From Lepidodermella squamata (Eukaryota; Gastrotricha), in assembly GCA_047495785.1 (NCBI GenBank), contig JBLDXI010000003.1, positions 4,216,001 to 4,280,000 of the forward strand: a DNA stretch of 64,000 nt, given 5' to 3'. Positions within the stretch are counted from its first letter, which is position 1; each line of letters starts with the position of its first letter. The position numbers and the translations under genes are program-made. Positions 1 to 10,014 of this stretch are shown here, piece after piece. The notes under the pieces were generated by a model. The model was not told where the DNA came from. It worked only from the letters and a program-made list of their open reading frames with translations, and ran no database searches.

Positions 1-753
1 AAAAAAGAGCGAAGATTAAGCGAGACATATTTGAAATTGAAGACAATTCTATGTGGTTAAAAGCTTGTGAAATGGCTAATGACTTGGTTCACGAGATATT
101 CCGCTATTTATGACGGAAATTTGACGCGATAATAGAGCGGAGCATGTTCAGGAGGTGGATCGAGGCGCCCGCGGCTGCATCCTTCCTAACACAGCTTCCA
201 CAGCTGCACGGAGAGGGCGCACGAACACGTATCGGAAGCTAGGTGCTTAAGGGTAGCCGAGGGGGTGTGTGGCTTCAATTTTTACCTTCAAAAATCGTAT
301 TCTTGACAATCGAAAATTCTTGAATGGCTGTTATAAATCCGTATGGCGGCTTTAATTGATTCATTTTGACCGTAGTCAACTTCCTGCAATTAACGGAACG
401 TGTAAACATTCCAGGTGAGCACGTGAGAGTGTTTGTTGGCAAGTGTAAGCTGCGATGAATCATATTTAGGTATTGGACGCATAAATTGTCCTTTAGAACT
501 TGATTTATAGCGCTTTTTGAATGAATAAAATACTCCTCTCTTGTCCTCCGAAGCGCTGTTCGACAAGTCTCCTATTTCTGTCCAATAAACTCAGGCGATT
601 GGGAGAATAAAACATCATAGAAAGATAGAATTTCCATTCGAAAACATTTAATCGCTTCGTGATAATAACATTATATGCAAAAACGAAATGCGAAATTAGC
701 CTTATAATTGTGAAACTGCGTTGACAAATGAAAATTCATGCTAACACCAGCCG
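1..753. other. Intergenic stretch, no gene seen
   Basis: AT-rich sequence with one GC-richer patch near 150-240. I found no exon with credible splice sites and no RNA gene. It is downstream of the minus-strand peptide gene that ends at 754, so it may carry that gene's 3' untranslated region. Confidence 0.5.
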
Positions 754-1172
754 TTACTTCCCGAATTGGACCCAACGCGGTGCTGAAAAAATTGTCCGAA
801 ATAAAATATTGTTATTTCATGTTGACAAAAATACTTACGTTTTGCGTTGCCGAACCCTGCGTCTCGCTTTCTGTCCTCCTTATGATTTTTGTTGTACCTG
901 CGCAATTGAGGAAACAGGACCTTCATGAAGCGACCTCGTTTTTCCTCGTTCTCCATGTCATCGTCGCCGAGACTCAGGTCATCTAGCTCGAAGTCATCAT
1001 CGCCACGACGTACATAATCGATTTCTGCAATTCGAGATCAAACAAATTGATGATTTATCATTGATGATTGGAAGGTTTTACCTGCAGGTTCCAATAATTC
1101 CGCGCCAACGAAAACAGCTATAAGTGCAACAACGAACACCAAAATTAACAATGTCTTGGAGGACGGTGCCAT
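754..1172 (-). CDS. Putative amidated neuropeptide/hormone precursor (paralogue A)
   Basis: Three-exon model: 1172-1082, 1024-839, 782-754, giving 101 residues. Both introns are phase 1 with clean GT...AG ends; the second donor is GTAAGT. The N-terminus (MAPSSKTLLILVFVVALIAV) is a typical signal peptide. An acidic spacer (DDDFELDDLSLGDDD) follows, then a basic segment with KR, RR and RKR cleavage sites. The protein ends RWVQFGK at the stop; a terminal Gly-Lys is the classic substrate for C-terminal amidation. The same exon count, phases and motif order occur in the gene at 2737-3436, which strongly supports the model. I do not recognise the peptide family. A role as a secreted peptide is inference; the exon structure is directly readable. 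A longer upstream ATG exists at 1235, but signal-peptide geometry favours 1172. Confidence 0.72.
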
Positions 1173-1775
1173 ATTTCCGAGTGAAAGAAATTTGAAAAAT
1201 TCCGATATAACAAAATGTTCAAGGAATGAGCTCAATAATCGCGAATACTGGAAGATTTCCGAGAATCAAGGCATTAATATGCGACGATGGACATATGTCA
1301 CCCTCAGTCAGTCCATCGCGTGGCTTCGATTGAGGCACACGCAAAATTGGGTCACAGCCTCTCATCTTGCCGATGAGTTCGAAATTCGCGTGCCTGAAAA
1401 TTTATAACGCCCTTTATCCTCCCACCACACTATGACTGATCAACGAGTACAGATGAATCACTTTGTTTTTCCCAACTGAGCAACGTGGCTGAATGCTGAA
1501 TGCTGTTTTTAACATCTCAGAGAAAACAATTTATTTGGATAAAACATTCAAACAATATAAAAAGTTGGAAGTTTCACTGCGCACTAAACGAGCAGAACGT
1601 TTCACTTGACATGGCTAAGACCAATTTCAAAAATTAACCAACCAGGTACTACAGTAACTGCGAACGCAACTTATGATAAACGATAAGTATATTAGGGAAG
1701 CATGCGTCATCTTCCGAAACCTAGCCATCGAGCTGACATTTTAAAGAAACACAATCATATGAATAAATTATCTAG

Positions 1776-2150
1776 TCATTGGGTGAATGCCCTCGAAAGG
1801 CGGTTACCATTTCGGTTAATGCTTCCTCCGATCGAAAATTTGTGGTCATCGACGTTGAGGGTGGCGAAGTTGTTGTTGGAAGCTCGGCCACTGAACGTCG
1901 AAATGCGCCTACCTCCAGCACTCGGACTTCGAAAATAGGCTGACGGATGGCGATACAGTTGTTTGGCTTCTTCACTTGACCTTGGATCGTTAGCTTTGAC
2001 GTAGAAAAATGAATAAAAAACAATGCTATAATCGTAATTTTGCAGGTTACCTATTTTCTTCCGCATGGCTTCCCAAAATGCTTCGCAGGTATTTACCATC
2101 ATCAGGGCTAGCATAACGCTCAGTAATAAGCAGAAAAGTTGGCTCTTCAT
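1776..2150 (-). CDS. Small secreted protein, unknown family
   Basis: Exons 2150-2051 and 1993-1776 give 105 residues. The 57-nt intron has no stop and is a multiple of three, so the region also reads as one 124-codon frame; removing it deletes a hydrophobic, low-complexity insert and restores KKIANDPRSS. The first 24 residues form a signal peptide (MKSQLFCLLLSVMLALMMV then NTCEA). The mature part is about 80 residues, basic, with one GGRR dibasic site, and has no cysteine after the signal region. It lies between two peptide-precursor genes on the same strand. It could be a third, unrelated peptide precursor or a small structural secreted protein; no family was recognised. Confidence 0.6.
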   Translation of the reverse strand: MKSQLFCLLLSVMLALMMVNTCEAFWEAMRKKIGNLQNYDYSIVFYSFFYVKANDPRSSEEAKQLYRHPSAYFRSPSAGGRRISTFSGRASNNNFATLNVDDHKFSIGGSINRNGNRLSRAFTQ

Positions 2151-2293
2151 TTCAAATACGCAATGAAACTTTCAACTGTATTATTTTATCAATAATGTGA
2201 GGGAGAAATAAATTATAAACGACTCCCTACGACTCAGGCCATGCGGCGAAAAAACAATTACATGCGCTGGTGAGCGCTTTCGAACTGGTGTGT

Positions 2294-2373
2294 TTAATTC
2301 AATTTGACGACTGGCCGATCCCACGGGGCCACAAAGCGGAAGCACATGTCTTCAAAGTTTTCGTAGGGTTCAG
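2294..2373 (-). CDS. Candidate terminal exon of an unresolved small gene
   Basis: A strong acceptor (TTGCTTTCAG) opens an 80-nt frame ending in TAA. It reads EPYENFEDMCFRF then VAPWDRPVVKLN, with composition unlike the AT-rich flanks. Entry phase is 1, as in the neighbouring peptide genes. No convincing start exon was found upstream between 2374 and 2736. It may be the last exon of another small secreted protein, or a chance frame. Confidence 0.3.
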
Positions 2374-2736
2374 CTGAAAGCAATCTAAGGCTCGGAAAAT
2401 GCGTCACATCGCGCGGCCCTCATTTGACGGTAGCTATGACGCGGTACCAAACTGACAATAGGGCGAGTAGTGTCCATTTTCCGGCTTTTTTCGCCCACCC
2501 ACCTCTTTTTGGGCGATCTCATGTACGGAATAATTGTAAGAGATTACGATTTTTATAGCCCCGAAAACCTTGCCATCAAATTCCATTAAAACCTTAATTG
2601 CTGCTGCAATAATTATTTTATTCATTTTTTTCAACTCGAAATGCTAGGTTATATATTGAAAGTGGATAACAACAACGTCACCATGACTTGAAATCGAAGA
2701 AGTATTCCTGGAGACATCGCTGGATTCACATCCTTC

Positions 2737-3436
2737 TCATTTTCCAAATCCAAGCCAAGAACCTATGTTATAAAATAAGTTATATAAAAATGGTTTCTAC
2801 GCTGTAGCCTTACAAGTTCGTTTATGCACTCGATGCTTCTTAGGAAAGAGAACCTGTGACAGCTTTCCTTGTTCCTCTCCACCGCCGTTGCCGTCATCGC
2901 CTTCCAGAGCAAAATCTGGCGAGTTAATATGAAACAGTTAAAAATAATACGGAGGGGAGGGGGCATAGGGATTACTAAAAGATGGAATCTCAGCATCAGA
3001 GTAGTCGGAAAAAATAGGAGGTCGGTTAATTTCCAAGTACTTTACCAAACGTTTCAAGATTATTTAATTATTAGATTAATTTGTGGCGCTTTTCTACCAC
3101 TTGAGCATTAAATTTAAATAGGAAATTGGTAAGAAAAGCCTTAGGATCATCAATCGAAAGAGTATTGGAAAATGAAAAATGTCTTCGGATTGAACAACGG
3201 ATAAAATTCGTGATCCAATTTTCACGGCAAAGCGTTATTTCATTCTTCTGTTTGAGGGCATAGGTATTAAGTTTGGAATATTTCCTCTGATTCCCCTATT
3301 GCAAGTCTAATAGGTTTTGCCAAATGAAGTTGAAACATTTATTTTTACCTGAACTTTCACAGCAGACTTCTCCGTTTGTAAATATGAGGAATAACGCGAT
3401 AATCGTTAGTAGAACAGCGAAAGCAGTTCTGGACAT
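2737..3436 (-). CDS. Putative amidated neuropeptide/hormone precursor (paralogue B)
   Basis: Exons 3436-3349, 2915-2814 and 2762-2737 give 71 residues; introns are 433 and 51 nt, both phase 1. Residues 1-22 (MSRTAFAVLLTIIALFLIFT) are a signal peptide. The remainder parallels the gene at 754-1172: DFALEGDDG matches DFELDDLSLGDDD, GKLSQVLFPKKHR matches GRFMKVLFPQLRR, and the last exon encodes only CSWLGFGK before the stop, matching RWVQFGK. A KR site precedes T-C-S-W-L-G-F-G-K, so the predicted end product is a short F-amide peptide. The first intron is long for this window, so an extra exon cannot be excluded. Peptide function is inferred; the paralogy is visible. Confidence 0.65.
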
Positions 3437-4349
3437 AATTCAGCGAACGATAGTGACCTCGAAATAAGTGTACTTGAAGCAAGTTATGTCGCTGGTTGTC
3501 TTCGCAAATTTGATAACATGCCAACGAGCGCCACAAAAGGCAGTAAACAAGCTCTGAGTAGGTGGCATATGTCAGCGACTGGCTCTTTGCGTGCCGAAGC
3601 AGCTCACGCCCGAGTGGTTCGGACAAAAAACTCGGCCTCATTTGGCGATGAGTGACAATTAAGCGGGGTCACTTTACGTATGAGTTAGCGACGAACAGAT
3701 GGACCACCAGTTAGTTATACGCCCTCAATATATTAATTAACACGTGACGAAAAATGCAACGCTGTCTCGACGCTCATCATTTTACTTTGTGATTCCATCA
3801 ACATTTCCAATTATATATAGTAATAATTGTATATCAACAAATGTGCTTTTTAATGATTTGAATGTAATACATCATGGTAAATGCTTCATCAGTTTTCTTC
3901 TATATTTTTTTTACATAAATTATGTATCCAAGAATTTTAGTAGTAACAATATAACAGCTCAAATGGTCCGAAAAAGTCAACGAAAATTTCATTTTATATT
4001 CGTCTTCAAGGATTTGCAAGCAGAGAAATCACGTTATATCTCTTGTATATAAACAGCGAGAACTGAATGTTGCGACCATGCAGATCAAAAACGCAGACAC
4101 GTATGAATTTATTTACACGCCGGAATTTTAATAGGTAGCAGAAGAAGAGCAGAACAGCACACTCAGCTGACAGCGGAAATGGTCGCGTTAATACACCTTT
4201 GTATCAAGAATTGGAACAAAAAAAAGAATTTGAATAATGCACAACCCTTGCCATCACTCGCGTGATTCGTGTTTACACAGTAATGAATGGTGGTTAATGA
4301 GTAACAATAAATACACTATCGCGTTTCAAAATCTGCTGCTATCGCAATA
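3437..4349. other. Intergenic stretch, no gene seen
   Basis: AT-rich, with open frames lacking splice or codon-bias support. It holds the promoter of the minus-strand peptide gene (above 3436) and the 3' region of the SMAP-like gene (below 4350). No RNA gene or repeat family was recognised. Confidence 0.5.
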
Positions 4350-6234
4350 TCAGTTCCATATCGCGTCGAACGCGTCACCCCGGGGAGGCGCCGTCGTCGG
4401 AGCGGCTGGGTTCGTTGTTTTGTTCGGGCCGGGAGGAGATTGTTGAAAGCCAGCGGGTACAAAATTTCCGGTCATGGCGCCGCCCATTCCCATTGAAGCA
4501 TAGCCTTGTTGCTGAAGTGAAAAAAGCGTAATCATAATTTTCGTAAAAAAAAATTTGCGCTCTAATTGAGGATCAGGCCTTGAACAGAAATTCACGAGGA
4601 ATTTTAGCGTAATTTAATTGGATTTTTTAATTAATCGTAAAATTCCAGAAAATTCCGAAACGGCATTCATGGCGAATTCATTGACATTTGTTTCCGCTAA
4701 AATTAAGACTTCTGTAAATTATCTGAATTATAGTTCTTACCATGGGCGGTTGCTGCATTTGCGGCGAAGGGAAAGCACCAAATCCACCGAAAGCGCTTTG
4801 CATCGGCTGCTGCATCGGCTGCTGCATCGGCTGCTGCACCGGCGCTGCCGGGTTGGCACCGAACGCCCCGAATCCCCCGCCTAACGCTGCCGGCGAGGTC
4901 GCATCTGAAAAATTGCGCTGATGGCCATGCATGCTAGGCGGCGAGGCAAAGGCTGACGACTGCTGGGGGAACCCAGCAGGCGGGGCACCGAATGCAGGCG
5001 CAGGTGTCTGCTTGTACAGAGACAGGATGTCATCGAGACCGCCCGAAGCAGGGGCTGCGGGCGCCGCTGCCTGTTGGTTGTTCATCATCGACATCAAGTC
5101 GTAATTCGACACACTGCGCTGGTGGTGTTGGTTCGGGTGGGTCGACGAGTTTTGAGGTGGCGCTGGCGACAGGAACGACAAGTCGTCAAACGCCGATTGT
5201 GTCGCGCTGTGGTTCAACGTCGGCGGTTTCTCGGCTGAGGAAGGCGCAGATGGGGGCGCGATTTGCAGCGAACCCATGCCGGCCGCAAGATTCGCATCGC
5301 TGGACGCCTGGATTGTCTGACTCGGGCCTTCGTCGAAGAAATCGATGATAGCCGATTGTTTCGGTTGACTCACTGGCTGAGCCGGGGCTGTTTGATGCTG
5401 TTGCTGTTGCTGCTGCTGGTGAGAGCTGTTTGGCGAGTGGTGGGATGCTGAGCCGCTGGTTGGTGCCGGGGGTAGGATGAAAGCGCCGCCGGTTTGACCT
5501 CGATGCCGCTCGTGGTGCGGTTCTGGGGCCGATGACGCGGTCGCTTCGAGCGGCTTCGGTCTCGGCGTCTCGAAGTTTATACTCCTGTCAACATAGCGCT
5601 TTTGCTCATATTTAGCGCGAATGAACTGTTCGAGCGCATAGTCCGTCTGCGGCCTGCGGAAATTTTCCGGCAACAGCGCTTCGTAAACCAATTTGGCACG
5701 CCTGTTTCCCATCTGCTGGAGGATTGAAACCTGGTCGTCATTCCTAAAAAAAAGAATAATAAATTGAAACCTTCCGTACCAAAGATGAAAAATTAGCAGT
5801 AAAATTACAAAAAGGAAAGCTAAATTGATGCATCTTGCCTAAAATTCTTCAAATAATTTCTCATTAACCGTCATATTATGATTGTTTATATTGCCTTCAG
5901 CCACCTTATTGATTAATTTCGATTCATTTTTAGGAATGAGATGTGAATTCAGCCTTCAAGCCAACTTAATAAAATCTCGCCAAGCCTACCATGTGTCGAG
6001 ATTGACCGATCTCACGCGGGAGATGTGAACGCCGAGGTTGCGGTGGATTCCGGCACACCGGATGCATAGGAACACGCCGATGTTCCAGGCCGCCCAACGC
6101 GGGCCTTTCGCCTCACAGTCGGCGCAATATTTGTTGTCTTCCTCTTTGAGAATGTCGGCGAGCACGATTTGCAAAAAGTCTTGCCGCGCCTTCTCGTTCT
6201 TCTTCGCAGCTGCTGCCGAGGCCGCAGATGACAT
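4350..6234 (-). CDS. SMAP1/SMAP2-like ArfGAP
   Basis: GTPase-activating protein for Arf GTPases, acting at clathrin-dependent endosome/Golgi traffic in known SMAPs. Exons 6234-5990, 5743-4741 and 4511-4350 give 469 residues, close to animal SMAP length. The N-terminal ArfGAP domain (about 15-135) has the C4 zinc finger (C37, C40, C57, C60; 16-residue central spacing) and the arginine finger R65 in CAGIHR. The rest is low-complexity Pro/Gln/Ala/Ser with a short (QQPM)-type repeat from a 15-bp tandem repeat at about 4801-4845. It ends in DAIWN. The first intron interrupts W of NLDTW-NDDQ in the ArfGAP domain. The neighbour downstream in the transcription direction is a peptide gene, unrelated. 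Identification as SMAP rather than another ArfGAP rests on the domain order and the [20 protein letters not shown] segment typical of SMAPs. Confidence 0.88.
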
Positions 6235-6512
6235 CGCTCAAGGCCCGGTTAGTTGAACTTTAAAAGAGGCCTAAATATTTGGAAGAAAGCAAATCTTAGT
6301 AGACATTTCTTTTTCAGGACATTTTGTTGCGTTTTCGCTTCATCATTCATGAATTGCCTCTCGTAGAAAATAGAAAAATCGCATTTGTTGAAAGAGTTGA
6401 TGCGTTACAGTACATATCGGTTTCTTTCAACATGGTCGCAATAATAATAATAGTAATAACATAAAGAACAAAAGCTAGATGAACACGGGAAAAAACGGGA
6501 CCGTCGCAATGA

Positions 6513-6864
6513 TTAAAAGCTGTCGGGGCAATCTTCTCTAGACAAGCAATCGAGAGTCACATAGTTGGGCGAGGACGACGAGAGGCTGTCTTTTGAACAC
6601 GCAAAGCCGAAGGGGCACGCCAACTGCCAGCAGTTGAAGCAGAGTAGAATCGAAAGCGCCGCGAAGATCAGCGTGCAAATCGTGCACGGGCGCCGTTCGA
6701 TGAAAAAATCAATAAGATAAATCACCAGGAAAACTGCTTGTTGATGCACATGAAGGGCCATGATGGGCTAAAATATCAATTTTCGTACAGCAGAACACCA
6801 TAATATTTTACCAACTCACTTTAGGTAGGAGGAGAACCGGTAACAGCCATTGTAAACAGTACAT
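6513..6864 (-). CDS. BLCAP: BLCAP/BC10 family small membrane protein
   Basis: Exons 6864-6820 and 6767-6513 give 99 residues (vertebrate BLCAP is 87). It opens MYCLQWLLPVLLLPK, nearly the vertebrate N-terminus, and keeps the second hydrophobic block FFIERRPCTICTLIFAALSI with the CxxC pair. Two membrane segments are expected. The family is implicated in growth control in vertebrates, with no firm biochemical role. The 52-nt intron lies directly after the conserved LLPK; an ORF scan starting at the internal Met (6761) misses the diagnostic first exon. The C-terminal Ser-rich tail differs from vertebrates. Confidence 0.85.
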
Positions 6865-7299
6865 TATCTCTAATGTACTGACGAAGTTCAACCGCAATTA
6901 ATCAAAAACGGTTGTCTAAAAAGTGAGTAAAAATTCAACATTTTCGAGAGAATCTTTATTGGCAAAAATCAAAGACATATGAGCCTGTGTATTCTTTTAA
7001 TAACGATAATTCCTCATCATTTCATGACGAGAGCCACTATACAGATATAGGACGCATCGGCTACAGATTTAGTTGACACCGATAGAACGTCTAATTTTTG
7101 TATTTATAATATCCTAACGCACGCCGCTAACCACATCGTCCATATGCTTCGAAATACGCTATATATCACTGGAAAAGAAGCGTTTTGTTTAGTATTTTCG
7201 AAAATATTCCACAAAAGTCGGCATCTACTCGAAAAAATTCGCGTAGATCAATATCGATTGTGAACACACTCGGTAAAAAAGGTGACTGGTTTTGAGGAG
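6865..7299. other. Intergenic stretch between BLCAP and DnaJ
   Basis: No exon seen. It contains the BLCAP promoter side and the DnaJ 3' region. A TTTTCGAAAATATTCC motif near 7195 resembles a weak heat-shock element but has only two or three imperfect units. Confidence 0.45.
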
Positions 7300-8491
7300 T
7301 TATGGCAAATGTTGCCGAATTGCGTCCTTGGCCTTAGAATCTAGCTTTTCGGGGAAGATGATGTCGAATTCGACCAGGATATCGCCGAAATTGGCTTGAT
7401 CTTTGGGCAGCGGTAGACCGTATCCGGGTATACGTTTTACCGTACCAGGCTTTATCACGTCGGTCAATTTTAGCCCCACAGACTCGCCTTTCAATGTAGG
7501 GATTTGTAAATCAGCTCCTAGAAGTGCCTAAAATTTGTTAATTACGAATAAATCTTACGCATGTCATGCATTCAATAAAATTACTTGTTTTAACGTGATA
7601 GGTGCTTTATACTTCAAGTCTGAGCCGTCTCGAGTAAAAACAGGATGAGGTTTGTCCTTGATGACAAAGACAACATCAGCAGGAACGGCGCCGGGACGCT
7701 GGTCACCTTTCTTCGGAAAAGTTATTTTCGTGCCAGCTTTCCAGCCTTTCTTAATATCAACTTCCACGATCTCCTCTTCTTGCCGGGATGATCTATTTTG
7801 ATGAATCATTTTATATTAAAAAGAATTAGTAAAGGGTTATCAAACAAACCCTTGTGATGTATAAATAGTGCGTTTGATCTTCATTCGTTTGGTGGCTCCG
7901 GTATAAATGTCTTCCAATGCCACAGGGAGATCACGTACAACAGCGGGGTCTTGTTGTCGTCTTTGGCCCCGAGATTGGAACATTCCCCCATGTCCATGAT
8001 CCATGCCGTCGAAATCGCCTCCATCGAAGCCGCCAGGTCCACCAAAAAACATTGAGCGAGATGAACCAGCACCGCCGAAACCACCAAACATTCCGCCAAA
8101 TGGATCCTCATCGCCAAAAAACATTCTGAATGTCTGGAACGGGTCTCCGTGAAATTCATAAAAGCCCTGCCCTCCAGCTCCATGACCACCTGGTCCATGT
8201 CCACCAGCCCCACCCATTTTCAAACCATCTTCGCCGTATTTGTCGTAAATTTCCTTTTTCTTCGGATCAGATAGCACCTCATAAGCTTCAGCTATTTCTT
8301 TGAATTTCTCCTCGGCATTTGGGGATTTATTCTACAGGAAAAGAAAAACAATAAGGAACTGGCATTCAAACAATTATAAAAATTACCTTGTCGGGGTGAT
8401 ACTTCAAGGCCATCTTTCGATATGCCTTTTTCAATTCATCATCGGAGGCGTCTTTCGTCGTACCCAAAATCTTGTAATAGTCTTTTCCCAT
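7300..8491 (-). CDS. DNAJB1-type class B J-domain co-chaperone
   Basis: Hsp40 partner that stimulates Hsp70 ATPase and presents unfolded proteins. Exons 8491-8387, 8331-7850, 7792-7585 and 7527-7300 give 340 residues, the length of human DNAJB1. The J domain (1-70) has HPD at 32-34. A Gly/Phe-rich region follows (about 75-165), then two beta-sandwich substrate-binding domains with [17 protein letters not shown] and a C-terminal dimerisation region. There is no zinc-finger region, so it is class B. Upstream are a perfect 67-bp tandem duplication starting at the ATG and, 0.53 kb away, a perfect five-unit heat-shock element, so HSF1-driven induction is likely. The closest named nematode relative would be DNJ-13; orthology is inferred. 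Confidence 0.93.
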
Positions 8492-8624
8492 TTTGATTGA
8501 GTAAGATGTAAATGATCTAATGAAGGAGGTATAGATCAAGATTGATGTCTAAATAAATTTTGATTGAGTAAGATGTAAATGATCTAATGAAGGAGGTATA
8601 GATCAAGATTGATGTCTAAATAAA
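8491..8624. repeat. Perfect 67-bp tandem duplication in DnaJ 5' region
   Basis: The unit beginning TTTTGATTGAGTAAGATG at 8491 is repeated without visible mismatch at 8558-8624. The first copy starts at the A of the DnaJ initiation codon (minus strand), so the duplicated block is the 5' leader or proximal promoter. Identity suggests a recent duplication or an assembly artefact. Confidence 0.9.
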
Positions 8625-9018
8625 GGAAAAATTCAGAAAATAGAAACCATCAAATGACAGAGACACCCTCTATGTTCTATGGCTAATAAGGAATGTATTT
8701 TCCTCTGCTCATGACTTAATGAATAGAGTTTTCGAAGGAACCGAAGATGAATACAGGAAAAGTGTTTCTGCATTCCGTGCCATCCTATATTGCTTAATTC
8801 ATATGCTTGGAGGATATACAAACACTATAAAGTGATAATATAATAATGTGAAACTTTAATTATCAATTTTCCCTATATGAAACGCGTACAACTAAGAGAA
8901 CGTAGTGAGCGTGGACAGTCTCAAGAATATAGTGGAAGGGAGCTAAGAGCGATCATGATAGAGAGTGATAGCTGCGAACAATGGTGAAGCGAGGACGGAA
9001 ATTAGGTCACCTTCTTTA
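8625..9018. other. Promoter-side intergenic of DnaJ
   Basis: No exon seen on either strand. Sequence between the DnaJ leader duplication and the heat-shock element; an upstream non-coding exon or outron for DnaJ could lie here. Confidence 0.4.
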
Positions 9019-9041
9019 TTCCAGAATATTCTAGAATGTTC
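9019..9041. promoter_or_regulatory. Heat-shock element, five perfect units
   Basis: TTC CA GAA TA TTC TA GAA TG TTC: five contiguous alternating nGAAn pentamers with exact spacing, the consensus site for trimeric HSF1. It lies about 530 bp upstream of the DnaJ start. A second, imperfect GAA/TTC cluster follows at about 9060-9090. Confidence 0.85.
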
Positions 9042-10014
9042 CACAAGCCGACAGGTTTCGTTTTCGAATATTCAGATCTTTCGAAAAATGCCGAGGACTT
9101 GCGTAAAATAAAAGTAGGAACAAACAACTATTATAGAAAAGAAACATTATGCATTGTGTTTTGTGCTGAAACATAAGAAAACTGCAAAAACAGATCGGAT
9201 TCGGAGTTCGGCTCGGCGATCGCCAGGTAAAGGTGGGGAACCGAAGCTTCGATGATGAGAACTCCAACGTCGATCAAACTTTTTCAAAAAATTCTGTCGT
9301 TTAATAAAAAATATTTTATTCAAAAAAATGAATTCAAAACATTAGGAAAAATAAATTTGTTCATTAATAATTAGTACAAAATTATGTTGCTGCCGCAGTA
9401 AGACGTGACAAAATCGGCCCGATCGTTTACCGTTTACCGTTAACCCATTCACTGTGACACAATGTTACTGTTAACGATTAACCGTTAGCCGATCATAGCC
9501 GATCATGCTGTTGAAAAGATGTAATATACTGCCTCATTTTTCTCCTGATCAGCCTAGGCCTATACGTAATGTAATGTAGGAATGTAATGTAATCCGAGGC
9601 GATTTTCAAAAACAAATTCGCCATACTTTTTAAAACGCAAGTTTCCCGGAAACTTGGCGAACAATTGGCTCAGATTTCAGCCTTTGGCTGGGAGTGCTTG
9701 GAATGCCGGGCAACCCTTTGGTAATTAGATAGTAATTGGTAATTTCTCCTAATGTTGCTAGTCCGGGTTTTTAAAGGGGCCTCGCTGACTTTCCAAAAGC
9801 ACTCTAACGAGTATGTCCTGTGCACAAACCCTGTCTCAAAGTGAATCTCTTGGTTCTTGGTATCATCTGAGATATATTTGCCACAAACCGGATTCGAATT
9901 TCACAAATAAACTATTCCAAGTTACTTCAAGGTGCAAGCCGAGGAATTTGACGCACGAAGCATGTTGAAGAATAAAATTAGTATTTTTCAGAAAAATGAC
10001 GATTTTTTTATTAA
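9042..10014. other. Intergenic with degenerate repeats
   Basis: No gene. It holds short tandem-like runs (TTTACCGTTTACCGTTAACC near 9427; TAATGTAATG repeats near 9565) and an imperfect inverted repeat around 9618-9665 (AATTCGCC ... GGCGAA, with GTTTCCCGGAAAC at its centre). These look like decayed repeat remnants. Confidence 0.45.

Noticed and set aside
3357-3641. 94-codon minus-strand frame
   Set aside because: Overlaps, in another frame, the signal-peptide exon of the paralogue B precursor, which has better support.
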